Assembly: GCA_009774375.1 (NCBI GenBank)
Contig: VSNO01000125.1
Span: forward strand, 1 to 13,591
Reading direction: 5' to 3'
Source of the DNA: Lachnospiraceae bacterium
Lineage (GTDB): Bacteria > Bacillota > Clostridia > Lachnospirales > Lachnospiraceae
Length of the DNA stretch: 13,591 nucleotides
The translations under genes were made by a program, and so were the position numbers. The notes below the pieces were generated by a model that saw nothing but the letters and a program-made list of their open reading frames with translations, was not told where the DNA came from and made no database searches. Position 1 is the first letter of the stretch. Every line of letters starts with the position of its first letter. Shown here one piece after another: positions 7,535-13,591 of the stretch.

Positions 7535-8731
7535 ATGGACAGCAGTACGATCGTGAATATAGGGGAACAGCGTTTTGACAGACTGAGGGAGGAAAGCAGA
7601 TTCTATATAGACAAGACAGGATTTATCGAGGAATGGTGGGAAAGGGGCTCCACAGTGACCCTGATCACCCGTCCCCGCAGGTTTGGCAAGACACTGAATA
7701 TGAGCATGACAGAGTGTTTTTTCTCCAATAAATATGCAGGCAGGGCAGACCTGTTTGAAGGACTTGGGATCTGGAATGATGAAAAATACAGACAGTTACA
7801 GGGCACATATCCTGTGATATTTATCAGTTTTGCGGGGATTAAGACTGATCGTGCCGAAGGGCTTAGAGAACTATTTAAGAGGATCATAACAGATATTTAT
7901 AAACTGTATAAGGATATTATGACTACAGATGTATTTGATGACAATGACAGGGCGCACTTTCAATCTGTCAATGACGATATGTCTGACGAGACAGCGGTAA
8001 CAGCCATAAACCGTCTTGGAGGATATCTGGAAAGATGTTATGACAAAAAGGTGATTATATTGCTTGATGAGTACGACACCCCGATGCAGGAAGCGTGGCT
8101 TGGCGGATACTGGGATGAGGCGGTTGGATTTTTCAGGAATTTTTTCAGCAGTACGTTCAAGACAAATCCGCATCTCCACAGAGGGATCATCACAGGGATT
8201 ACAAGGATCTCGAAGGAATCTGTTTATTCTGACTTAAATAATCTGGATGTGGTTACGACAACCTCTGACGAATATGCCGTTTCATTTGGCTTTACACAAG
8301 AGGAGGTTTTCAAGGCGCTCGATGATATGGGACTTGGCGGAGAGAAACAGGGAGTAAAGCAGTGGTATGATGGATTTACTTTCGGGGCGTATACAGATAT
8401 ATATAATCCGTGGTCAATTGCCTCCTTTATCAGAAAAGGTGGGAAGTATGCAGCCTACTGGTCAAATACGAGCGGAAACGGTCTTGTAAATTCCCTGATA
8501 CAGAAGGGAAATATTGAAGTAAAACAGATTACGGAGGAGCTTTTAAAGGGCAGGAGTTTTGAAGCTTCCATAGACGAGCAGATCCTGTTTGAATTTAAGG
8601 TCTTAGATGTAGATGATGATGAGGCATCGCTTGAGGATACACTGGCAAATGCCCATAAACAGATCAGGGAGAAAAAGTACGAGGCAGAGCTGGCTACGAT
8701 ACTGCTGGATTCGGATGAGATCGTGCGGTAG
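7535..8731 (+). CDS. DUF1703-type AAA-ATPase with internally deleted nuclease domain
   Basis: The N-terminal 350 residues are a full AAA-ATPase-like domain of the family common in anaerobic gut bacteria. It has the FYIDKTGFIE start, the atypical P-loop TRPRRFGKTLNMSM (45-58), Walker B VIILLDEYDTPM (173-184) and GITRISKES (221-229). Family members are usually well over 500 residues and end in a PD-(D/E)xK nuclease domain. Here the sequence jumps within EQILFEFKV (348-356) from the end of the ATPase part straight to the late nuclease motif EFK. About 130 residues, including the usual upstream catalytic Asp, are missing. The C-terminus stops at DEIVR, just before the usual Y-G-F-A-F ending. Nuclease activity is therefore probably lost. 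AGGAGGT lies 7 bases before the start. The biological role of the family is unsettled. Confidence 0.85.
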   Translation: MDSSTIVNIGEQRFDRLREESRFYIDKTGFIEEWWERGSTVTLITRPRRFGKTLNMSMTECFFSNKYAGRADLFEGLGIWNDEKYRQLQGTYPVIFISFAGIKTDRAEGLRELFKRIITDIYKLYKDIMTTDVFDDNDRAHFQSVNDDMSDETAVTAINRLGGYLERCYDKKVIILLDEYDTPMQEAWLGGYWDEAVGFFRNFFSSTFKTNPHLHRGIITGITRISKESVYSDLNNLDVVTTTSDEYAVSFGFTQEEVFKALDDMGLGGEKQGVKQWYDGFTFGAYTDIYNPWSIASFIRKGGKYAAYWSNTSGNGLVNSLIQKGNIEVKQITEELLKGRSFEASIDEQILFEFKVLDVDDDEASLEDTLANAHKQIREKKYEAELATILLDSDEIVR

Positions 8732-8824
8732 GAATTGTGTGACGTTCATTTATAAGACTCCGAGAGACTATTTTATAAATGGGTGATGGACAGGCAGGCA
8801 TTGGCGGAAGGAGGAGGAAAAGGC

Positions 8825-9505
8825 ATGTTTACGACGAGACTCTCTGACTGGACGTGGCAAAATATTTTTATCAGAATGGCCATATCCCTGGCGCTTGGCA
8901 TCGTGATCGGCATCGACAGGGGCGCGAAGCGGCGCGGCGGCGGTGCGCGGACCACGATTACGGTATGCCTTGGCGCGACGATGGTGATGCTGCTGGAGCA
9001 GTATCTGGAGGAGATCTATCCGGAGCGGCTGGACATCTCGAGGATCGCCGCGCAGGTTATCAGCGGTGTCGGTTTTCTCGGCGCGGGTTCGATCCTGGTG
9101 TCGGGGCATCAGATCAAGGGGCTGACCTCCGCGGCGAGCATATGGACCTGCGCGTGCATCGGGCTTGCGGTGGGGATCGGGTTTGCTGACGGTGCGGTGC
9201 TTCTCACGGCGATGTGGCTTGTCGGCGTCCATTTAGTACCGGTCATTGAGGACAGGGTCTACAGATATTCACGTTACATGACGCTCTATATAGAAGTCGA
9301 GGACGGCAAGGCGATCACCAATGTGTCCAGACAGCTCAAAGAGGACAACTGCTTTGTGGACAGCTTTTATGTCGATAAGCCAAAGGCGAAGGGGCAGCAT
9401 TTTCAGATCGTTGCGACCTTCCGCCTGCCAAGAAAGATCGGCAGGGACGGATATTTTCATACGCTGCAGCGGATAAAAGGCGTGGTGTATATAGACGAAA
9501 TATAG
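8825..9505 (+). CDS. MgtC/SapB family membrane protein
   Basis: A 226-residue inner-membrane protein of the MgtC/SapB family. The conserved features are GIDR (29-32), GGGARTTITVCLGA (38-51), GVGFLGAGSI (81-90) and IKGLTSAASIW (97-107). Hydrophobic helices lie at about 16-30, 43-58, 75-92 and 108-142, followed by a soluble ACT-like C-terminal part (about 150-226) ending in VVYIDEI. Family members are tied to survival at low magnesium and to control of ATP synthase or potassium transport; the role here is inferred only. The start is set by AGGAGGA directly before the ATG at 8825. A longer in-frame start at 8783 lacks such a site. The gene is clearly more GC-rich than the upstream region. It converges on the ABC operon with a hairpin in between. 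Confidence 0.9.
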   Translation: MFTTRLSDWTWQNIFIRMAISLALGIVIGIDRGAKRRGGGARTTITVCLGATMVMLLEQYLEEIYPERLDISRIAAQVISGVGFLGAGSILVSGHQIKGLTSAASIWTCACIGLAVGIGFADGAVLLTAMWLVGVHLVPVIEDRVYRYSRYMTLYIEVEDGKAITNVSRQLKEDNCFVDSFYVDKPKAKGQHFQIVATFRLPRKIGRDGYFHTLQRIKGVVYIDEI

Positions 9506-9510
9506 CTGGT

Positions 9511-9557
9511 ACTCCACCCAGATCCTGAACAGTCCCCAATCAGAGTCTGGGTGGAGT
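9511..9557. terminator. Hairpin between convergent genes
   Basis: actccacccaga (9511-9522) and its perfect reverse complement (9546-9557) enclose a 23-base loop between the stop of the MgtC gene (9505) and the stop of the ABC permease (9573). The stem is strong and well placed for a shared terminator. There is no clean T-run on either side, so it may act as an mRNA 3' end stabiliser or a weak bidirectional terminator. Confidence 0.5.
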
Positions 9558-9572
9558 TCATAATGTTTTCTG

Positions 9573-10373
9573 TCAGATGTACAGATCTTTTTTATCAAAT
9601 ATCATGATCCCGATCCCGTACAGCACAACAGCGCCTGCAAAGAGCAGGAATGCCCCGGCTGCCGCATTGCTCTCCCCGACGATGATGCCGTCCGGATCAA
9701 ACAGGGTGAAAAAGGTGCAATACTTTATCTTCTCTGCATTTCCGCCGACGTTCGCGAGCATCTGCAGGACGTACATCAGCGCAGGTATGCCTGCCCCGGC
9801 TGCAATGCTGTACTTGGTATCAGAAAATATGCAGGAAGACAGGAAACATATGCCCCCGATGAACAAATGCAGGCACAGCAGCCCAAAGTTCAGGGACAGC
9901 AATGCTGACAGATCCAGTTCTCCCGGAAAACCGCTTCCGGCGCAGATATATTCCAGGATCGTGATGTAAAAAACAAGCAGCAGGATCCCGCTTAAGAGTA
10001 CGGACAACTGTGTGAGTGCGATGGTACGCCGTTTTACGGGCGCTGCAACCAGCGCTGTCATGGAACCTTTGTCCACATATTTGGCGATCAGGGCATTTCC
10101 GCGCAGTATACAGAACAGCATCGGGAAAACCAGCAGTATGAATCCGTAGAGGTAAGATACCATAAATCCCAGTAGATCTGCAGCATTTGCCTTCATGCCG
10201 ACAGCCGCCATCAATTCCGGCATGGCGTCTACAAAGCTGTCCAGCATTTTCATCATCTCGGGGTCATACATACTGATGATAATGGAAACGTACAGGGTAA
10301 TGACCGCGCCAAAGATAACAAGCAGCTTTACACTTCCTTTCATCTCGCGTTTATATAATGTCATGCTGATCAT
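9573..10373 (-). CDS. ABC-2 type transporter permease
   Basis: A 266-residue membrane protein with six hydrophobic segments (about 16-36, 67-90, 121-143, 157-181, 188-208, 237-259), the layout of an ABC-2 export permease. It contains the cytoplasmic stretch KYVDKGSMTALVAAPVKRRT (98-117) that is usual between helices 2 and 3 of such permeases. The start at 10373 is chosen because GGAGG lies 8 bases upstream. A GTG at 10382 overlaps that site. It begins 23 bases inside the ATPase gene, so translation is probably coupled and the two form one exporter. The substrate is unknown; bacteriocin or drug export would be typical of such pairs. Confidence 0.85.
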   Translation of the reverse strand: MISMTLYKREMKGSVKLLVIFGAVITLYVSIIISMYDPEMMKMLDSFVDAMPELMAAVGMKANAADLLGFMVSYLYGFILLVFPMLFCILRGNALIAKYVDKGSMTALVAAPVKRRTIALTQLSVLLSGILLLVFYITILEYICAGSGFPGELDLSALLSLNFGLLCLHLFIGGICFLSSCIFSDTKYSIAAGAGIPALMYVLQMLANVGGNAEKIKYCTFFTLFDPDGIIVGESNAAAGAFLLFAGAVVLYGIGIMIFDKKDLYI

Positions 10374-11184
10374 TTTTGTCACCTCCGTAGTAATTCATGA
10401 AGATCTCCTCCAGGCTCTGCTTTGCTGCGACAGTAACCCTGATCCCGCTGCGGACACCGTCAAAATCGGCGGTAAAGGCTTCGGCGGCAGTTTCGTTCTC
10501 AAGAGTCACCGTGTAGCTGCGCGTGTGCCGCTCATGCAGTGCCGCGGCAGAATCGACGGCGATCATTCTTCCCTTGCGTATGATGCCGATGCGGTCGCAG
10601 GTCCGCTCCACCTCCTCAAACATATGGCTCGACATCAGGATCGTCTTGCCATGTTCTTTTTCCTCCGCGACCAGATTGACAAATCTGCTCTGCATCAACG
10701 GGTCGAGCCCGCTGGTCGGTTCATCGAGGATCAGGATATCAGGGTCGTGCATGAATGCGGCGACGATCCCTAGTTTTTGTTTTGTCCCTTTGCTCATCTT
10801 TTTGATTCTGCCCGTGGGATCCAGCTCAAAACGTTCCAGCAATTCTGCCTTGCGGCTGCATGTGCCGATCCTGCGGTACTCTTCGAGGAATTTCAAAAAT
10901 TCCGTCCCCGATATGTCGTCAAAGAAGCTGATCTCACCGGGAATATAGCCGAGTCTCGCCTGCACTTTATCCCGCCCGCTCCAACAGTCTATGCCGTCTA
11001 TGGTACATTTTCCCGATTGCGGTCTTATAAAACCCATTAGATGACGGATTGTTGTCGTCTTACCTGCTCCGTTCGGCCCCAGAAATCCAAAAGCTTCTCC
11101 ATGGTCTACATGGAAAGAGACATCAAACACGCCCTTCCCGCCGCCGTAATCACGTATAAGGTTTTCGATCTGAATGGCATTCAT
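10351..11184 (-). CDS. ABC transporter ATP-binding protein
   Basis: A 277-residue ABC ATPase that energises the permease encoded next. All motifs are present: Walker A GPNGAGKT (36-43), IPGE in the Q-loop area (81-84), signature SKGTKQKLGIV (131-141), Walker B LILDEPTSGLDP (151-162) and the switch His in SSHMFEE (185-191). The Q-loop carries PGE instead of Gln, a variant I associate with this subfamily. About 85 C-terminal residues after the NTPase core (from IIRKGRMI) are the usual extension of exporter ATPases. The ATG at 11184 has AAAGGAG 6 bases upstream; an ATG five codons earlier has no good site. It is the first gene of a two-gene operon. No adjacent two-component or TetR gene is present to suggest its control. 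Confidence 0.92.
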   Translation of the reverse strand: MNAIQIENLIRDYGGGKGVFDVSFHVDHGEAFGFLGPNGAGKTTTIRHLMGFIRPQSGKCTIDGIDCWSGRDKVQARLGYIPGEISFFDDISGTEFLKFLEEYRRIGTCSRKAELLERFELDPTGRIKKMSKGTKQKLGIVAAFMHDPDILILDEPTSGLDPLMQSRFVNLVAEEKEHGKTILMSSHMFEEVERTCDRIGIIRKGRMIAVDSAAALHERHTRSYTVTLENETAAEAFTADFDGVRSGIRVTVAAKQSLEEIFMNYYGGDKNDQHDII

Positions 11185-11226
11185 AAATACTCCTTTCATA
11201 TTGCCGTTTCTGGTTTCCTTAATCTA

Positions 11227-11254
11227 AATATACCTGTTTGATTCAGATTTGCAA
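11227..11254 (-). promoter_or_regulatory. Promoter of the ABC operon
   Basis: On the minus strand, TTGCAA (11249-11254), a 16-base spacer and TATATT (11227-11232) lie about 45 bases before the ATG at 11184. The same TTGCAA, preceded by C and followed by AT, is the -35 box of the ferredoxin gene promoter. Confidence 0.45.
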
Positions 11255-11287
11255 GCTTTTTATGTACAGCGGGGCTATCTGATACGC

Positions 11288-11560
11288 ACTGTCACAGAAA
11301 CAGACAGACAGTCAGGCTGGGACGACTGTTTCATATAGATCGCTACTGTTTGCGAACTGTCGGAACAGTAACTACAGATTTCCGGGTGAGATGATGACGT
11401 TACAGTTCAGTCTAGGACTTTGCACTGCGCTGCAAAGTCCGTAAGAACACGTAGTGGTTGAGATGCATCAAGCCCATCGCATGCCGAACCTTGTTCGGTT
11501 TGGCGATATTTGCATGGCTTGATGCTTGTAACAGGAAGCCGAAGGCTGAACTGTTACATG
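11288..11560. repeat. Non-coding block of nested inverted repeats
   Basis: No gene lies between 11200 and 11653. The block holds stacked palindromes: actgtc/gacagt (11288-11293, 11307-11312), tactgtt/aacagta (11344-11350, 11364-11370), a perfect 10-bp stem ggactttgca/tgcaaagtcc with a 6-base loop (11415-11440), and gcatcaagcc/ggcttgatgc (11465-11474, 11516-11525). The last encloses inner pairs atcgc/gcgat and ccgaac/gttcgg. Then comes tgtaacag/ctgttaca (11527-11534, 11551-11558) enclosing agcc/ggct. An outer arm at 11399-11410 also pairs with 11546-11557 (11 of 12). The block lies between two outward-facing promoters, so it is outside both transcripts unless it has its own. It could be a palindromic repeat or MITE-like element, or an independent structured RNA. 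Confidence 0.6.
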
Positions 11561-11599
11561 ATGACAGTCTAATTTACAGTAGGAAATAGCGGATAAACA

Positions 11600-11608
11600 T
11601 GATATAAT
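11600..11608 (+). promoter_or_regulatory. Extended -10 promoter of the unrecognised gene pair
   Basis: TGA-TATAAT is a perfect extended -10 box about 45 bases before the first start codon. No good -35 lies at the normal distance. Confidence 0.5.
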
Positions 11609-11653
11609 GAGAACAGGATTACGATCGAAAAGACGAAATTGCAGGAGTGTGTG

Positions 11654-11860
11654 GTGGATATGGAAGAGATGAATCACGGCTATTTTGTGGAAGCGCTGTC
11701 AAATTTTACGAAAGATTTTGCGTATGGCGGTGCGATCAGGCATCTGGTGGATCATGGCTATACTGTGGACAGGATCATCAAGGAGTTTGACTATCCGATC
11801 TCGCGGGAATCGATCGAGAAGATCGTGAACCAGTATCTTGCGCAGAAAAACGGGAGGTAG
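11654..11860 (+). CDS. Small unrecognised protein, possibly helix-turn-helix-like
   Basis: A 68-residue protein if it begins at the GTG at 11654, which has AGGAG 6 bases upstream; the ATG at 11660 is two codons later. I do not recognise a named family. The middle reads GGAIRHLVDHGYTVDRIIKE and then FDYPISRESIEKIVNQYL, an alternation of short helices with a turn that could be a DNA-binding or protein-interaction fold. It is mostly charged, with no membrane segment or signal peptide. It ends 4 bases before the next gene, so the two are an operon and probably work together. Confidence 0.7.
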   Translation: MDMEEMNHGYFVEALSNFTKDFAYGGAIRHLVDHGYTVDRIIKEFDYPISRESIEKIVNQYLAQKNGR

Positions 11861-11864
11861 TGTG

Positions 11865-12461
11865 ATGGCATTGACGCAGATTCAGAAGCTTGAATTAAAT
11901 AAGCGGGTGGACAGGATCTTTCATGCACCTTCCAACGCGCCGGCGAAGGGACACCAGCCGGAGATCGCATTTGTGGCAGATGTGTCAGGCGGCGGCGCCG
12001 TGTACAGCTCTGTGAGAGATGCCGTGGCATCATTGAAGGCGCACGATAAGATGTTTCAGAATATGCGCAGCAATATGGTGTACTGGGGCAGTGATCAGAT
12101 CACCTCGAAAGTGACACCCATGTCATTTATCCTGATGGGAAATGCATTTGACAATGCAGCAGACAGTTTTGCGGATAGCGGGAATGTGGTGGTTAAAAGA
12201 GGCGCAGATGTGGATAAGTCCCTTCATTTTGAAAATCTATGTGCATATCTGAAGCTGTATCATGCGCGCTGTCGGTGCATACTTGTCTTTGTGGACTGCA
12301 GCCATGAGGAATTGGAGGCGCAGGATTATTTTATTACTGACGCGGAGGCGGCAAAGCAGCAGCTCAATCCGTTCCTGAAATACAGGCTGCTCATCATTGC
12401 AAGGGACAAGATGCTGACCGGAAGTGAACTGATGATGGGACTGATCCGTGCAGGCGAGTAG
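11865..12461 (+). CDS. Unrecognised protein encoded with the small upstream gene
   Basis: A 198-residue soluble protein. The ATG at 11865 is chosen because GGGAGG lies just upstream; the frame opens 9 codons earlier inside the preceding gene without a better site. I cannot assign a family. Visible features are EIAFVADVSGGGAVYSSV near residues 33-50, which faintly recalls the first strand and metal loop of a von Willebrand A domain, then FILMGNAFDNAADSF and CRCILVFVDCSHEELEAQ, two strand-plus-loop stretches. The C-terminal part ends in RDKMLTGSELMMGLIRAGE. This strand/helix alternation suggests an alpha/beta fold. The VWA idea is weak because the DxSxS motif is not complete (DVSGG). Confidence 0.75.
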   Translation: MALTQIQKLELNKRVDRIFHAPSNAPAKGHQPEIAFVADVSGGGAVYSSVRDAVASLKAHDKMFQNMRSNMVYWGSDQITSKVTPMSFILMGNAFDNAADSFADSGNVVVKRGADVDKSLHFENLCAYLKLYHARCRCILVFVDCSHEELEAQDYFITDAEAAKQQLNPFLKYRLLIIARDKMLTGSELMMGLIRAGE

Positions 12462-12462
12462 G

Positions 12463-12534
12463 GAAGGCAATATATAAGGCATGAGAATCTTTTGCACATT
12501 TCGGAAATTTGTTATCGTCAGGGTCACGGAATAT
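12463..12534 (-). pseudogene. Remnant of a PIN-domain toxin
   Basis: In the minus strand, directly behind the AbrB-type gene but in another frame, 24 codons read IFRDPDDNKFPKCAKDSHALYIAF in two parts: IFRDPDDNKF and PKCAKDSHALYIAF. This is close to the conserved core of PIN-domain toxins, where R-D-P-x-D-x-x-F is followed by a Cys-Ala helix and an A-x-Y-I strand. Both the earlier part with the first catalytic Asp and the later part with T-x-D are absent. The gene was evidently reduced to this core by deletion and cannot make an active ribonuclease. Confidence 0.5.
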
Positions 12535-12535
12535 A

Positions 12536-12739
12536 TCAGTATAATGCCCATTTTTGCGCTTCGTCAAGCGAGGCTTCAAATTCTTCTGCGGAAGGAAGTT
12601 TTAAAGTTTTAAGCATAATAACATCTCCTGAAGTATACGCCGCCAGTTTATCGCCGGTATCAATCGACAGAAGCTTACGGATACTGACAGGCAAAGAGAT
12701 TTGGCCTTTGGAAGAAACGATCAATATTTGTGTTTTCAA
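12536..12739 (-). CDS. AbrB/MazE-type antitoxin, C-terminally altered
   Basis: A 67-residue AbrB-fold DNA-binding protein. The swapped-hairpin core is SSKGQISLPVSIRKLL (9-24) followed by GDKLAAYTSGDVIMLKTL (29-46). The tail SAEEFEASLDEAQKWA is the neutralising region seen in AbrB antitoxins paired with PIN toxins. It stops at WALY, where relatives normally go on for a further helix, so the deletion that destroyed the toxin probably removed the tail as well. The start is TTG at 12739 with no clear ribosome binding site; an ATG at 12746 is out of frame. It probably once autoregulated its own operon. Confidence 0.75.
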   Translation of the reverse strand: MKTQILIVSSKGQISLPVSIRKLLSIDTGDKLAAYTSGDVIMLKTLKLPSAEEFEASLDEAQKWALY

Positions 12740-12833
12740 TTTGCATGTAGAAAGTCGGTGTTTGTCTGGATAAAGAATGACTTGACAAAATGCTGGACTT
12801 CCTTGGTAAACGAATGGCAGCAGGAGGATTATA

Positions 12834-13079
12834 ATGAATGATATTGAACATTTAAAGAAAGTATATATTAATCCGACGGATGGTGAAGAAATAAGTGAGC
12901 ATGCTCCATATTTGAAACGTTGTGAATTTTGCTTTGAGCCGGTTCAGGTCAATCCGCATCAGCGGTGGTTTGTTCCTGAGGACTTATCCGCCTGTATTTG
13001 TGAACAATGTTATCAGGATCTTAAACATGATTTTGAGTGGAAAGAACTGGATGGCTGGGACATCGAATGGTTTGTATAG
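12834..13079 (+). CDS. Small CxxC protein, possible zinc binder
   Basis: An 81-residue acidic protein with AGGAGG 7 bases before the ATG. It has two Cys pairs, C30-E-F-C33 and C56-E-Q-C59 (plus C54), spaced like a treble-clef or zinc-ribbon site; a Zn role is inferred. The C-terminal end is Trp- and Glu-rich (KELDGWDIEWFV). No family is recognised. A TTGACA at 12782 gives a possible -35 box, but a good -10 is not seen 17 bases downstream. Confidence 0.65.
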   Translation: MNDIEHLKKVYINPTDGEEISEHAPYLKRCEFCFEPVQVNPHQRWFVPEDLSACICEQCYQDLKHDFEWKELDGWDIEWFV

Positions 13080-13080
13080 A

Positions 13081-13200
13081 ATGATGTTTATTTTTTTTGA
13101 CGAAAATCATGCAATGTATAGCGTGGATGACTATGTGGTATTTTTAACACCAGAGGAAGAAGGCAATGCGGTGGCATTGTTGACTGAAGTGAATTGTTAG
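13081..13200 (+). CDS. 39-residue open frame
   Basis: It begins with ATG-ATG directly after the stop of the CxxC gene and ends in TAG at 13198. It reads MMFIFFDENHAMYSVDDYVV followed by an acidic stretch, and is unrecognised. No ribosome binding site precedes it, but it could be translated by coupling to the gene before. It may also be a fragment of a longer gene. Confidence 0.25.
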   Translation: MMFIFFDENHAMYSVDDYVVFLTPEEEGNAVALLTEVNC

Positions 13201-13216
13201 TAAAGTGGGTTTTGTA

Positions 13217-13459
13217 ATGCTCAAATATTATACGCCGCCGCATGGCTTTGAGGAAGATGAAACTTTTACGGACAGCAAGGTATTGTTTGAAGCATTATGG
13301 CAGGAATGGCTTGACATGAAGCTGTATCTTATCGCAAAAGGTATTCCATTGCTGGAAAAAGGGTATAAGAGTGTATTTGAAAGCCTGACAAAAGAAAAAC
13401 AGTCGGAACTTATCGGGCGAAAAACCGTTTTCGCAAGAATGGCGGGAATAGGTCTGTAA
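13217..13459 (+). CDS. Unrecognised 80-residue protein
   Basis: It starts at the ATG at 13217 (an in-frame GTG at 13205 is an alternative) and has only a weak upstream site (GTGGG). The middle, FEALWQEWLDMKLYLIAKGI, is strongly helical and amphipathic, followed by a Lys-rich helix and GRKTVFARMAGIGL at the end. I do not recognise the family. The reading frame remains open after its TAA stop to the window edge, so the stop may be a nonsense mutation in a longer gene. Confidence 0.5.
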   Translation: MLKYYTPPHGFEEDETFTDSKVLFEALWQEWLDMKLYLIAKGIPLLEKGYKSVFESLTKEKQSELIGRKTVFARMAGIGL

Positions 13460-13591
13460 AAAGATGTTTCTAACAAAGAAATAGATAGAGAGATGGATTC
13501 CGTAGGCGCAGGCATTGTGGGAATGTCGTATAACTGGCTGTGTTTATGGAACTGTGGGAAACCCTGTTTGCAGGATGTGGGAAAGCTGCTT
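13460..13591 (+). other. In-frame continuation behind a stop codon, cut by the window edge
   Basis: Forty-four codons follow the TAA at 13457 in the same frame with no further stop. They begin KDVSNKEIDREMDSVGAGIVGM, a hydrophilic, helix-like sequence, then NWLCLWNCGKPCLQDVG. A separate start at the ATG at 13494 is possible, with only GAGAG before it. Either a second small gene starts here or this is the tail of the gene before it. Confidence 0.3.

Noticed and set aside
8768..9232. A 154-codon minus-strand frame opposite the MgtC gene
   Set aside because: It is Arg/His/Pro-rich as expected of the reverse strand of GC-rich code, and the plus strand encodes a clear MgtC protein.
9511..9557. 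Attenuator for the MgtC gene
   Set aside because: The hairpin is behind the stop codon, not in the leader.
10195..10948. Long plus-strand frames opposite the ABC genes
   Set aside because: Both ABC proteins on the minus strand have complete motifs; these are antisense shadows without ribosome binding sites.
11399..11560. CRISPR array or tRNA in the repeat-rich block
   Set aside because: The repeats are inverted and of unequal length with no regular spacing, and no cloverleaf with a CCA-type acceptor stem can be drawn.

Overview
The window looks like accessory DNA from a low-to-moderate-GC Clostridia genome, most likely a gut Lachnospiraceae. The clues are strong AGGAGG-type ribosome binding sites, a DUF1703-type AAA-ATPase of a family expanded in that group, a flavodoxin/ferredoxin fusion of the EFR1 type, an ABC pair and an AbrB/PIN toxin-antitoxin relic. 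This assignment rests on recognised families and sequence style, not on a search.

Left part (1-1900): two minus-strand GNAT acetyltransferases sit between two imperfect 22-bp direct repeats (core caaacacgctctaa). Outside the left repeat is an open minus-strand frame with no start that runs off the window. Outside the right repeat is a stretch holding another startless open frame. The segment looks like recombined or mobile-element-scarred DNA.

Centre-left (1753-6364): the main item is a candidate defence locus. A 44-codon hydrophobic mini-gene lies just upstream of a very large STAND NTPase. Its order is an Mrr-like PD-(D/E)xK nuclease, a NACHT NTPase with intact Walker A and B, a short pentapeptide-like linker and a long beta-propeller C-terminal half. 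This is the layout of antiphage NLR-like proteins: a C-terminal sensor, a NACHT oligomerisation switch and an N-terminal DNA-cutting effector.

Centre-right (6498-11184): an EFR1-type flavodoxin/2x4Fe-4S protein on the minus strand has one cluster cysteine replaced by Phe, and its promoter is overlapped by a perfect 15-bp inverted repeat. Divergent from it is an AAA-ATPase that has lost most of its nuclease domain by an internal deletion. An MgtC/SapB membrane protein follows, then a hairpin, then a convergent ABC ATPase/permease operon. The mgtC gene is visibly more GC-rich than the GNAT and NACHT part.

Right part (11200-13591): a roughly 270-bp non-coding block full of nested inverted repeats separates the ABC operon from two tightly linked genes I do not recognise. 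Next come an AbrB-type antitoxin gene with a TTG start and a PIN-toxin fragment fused behind it, a small CxxC protein, and two or three small open frames, one of which continues in frame past a stop codon to the window edge. Several loci here are decaying: the AAA-ATPase, the AbrB/PIN pair and the edge frames.
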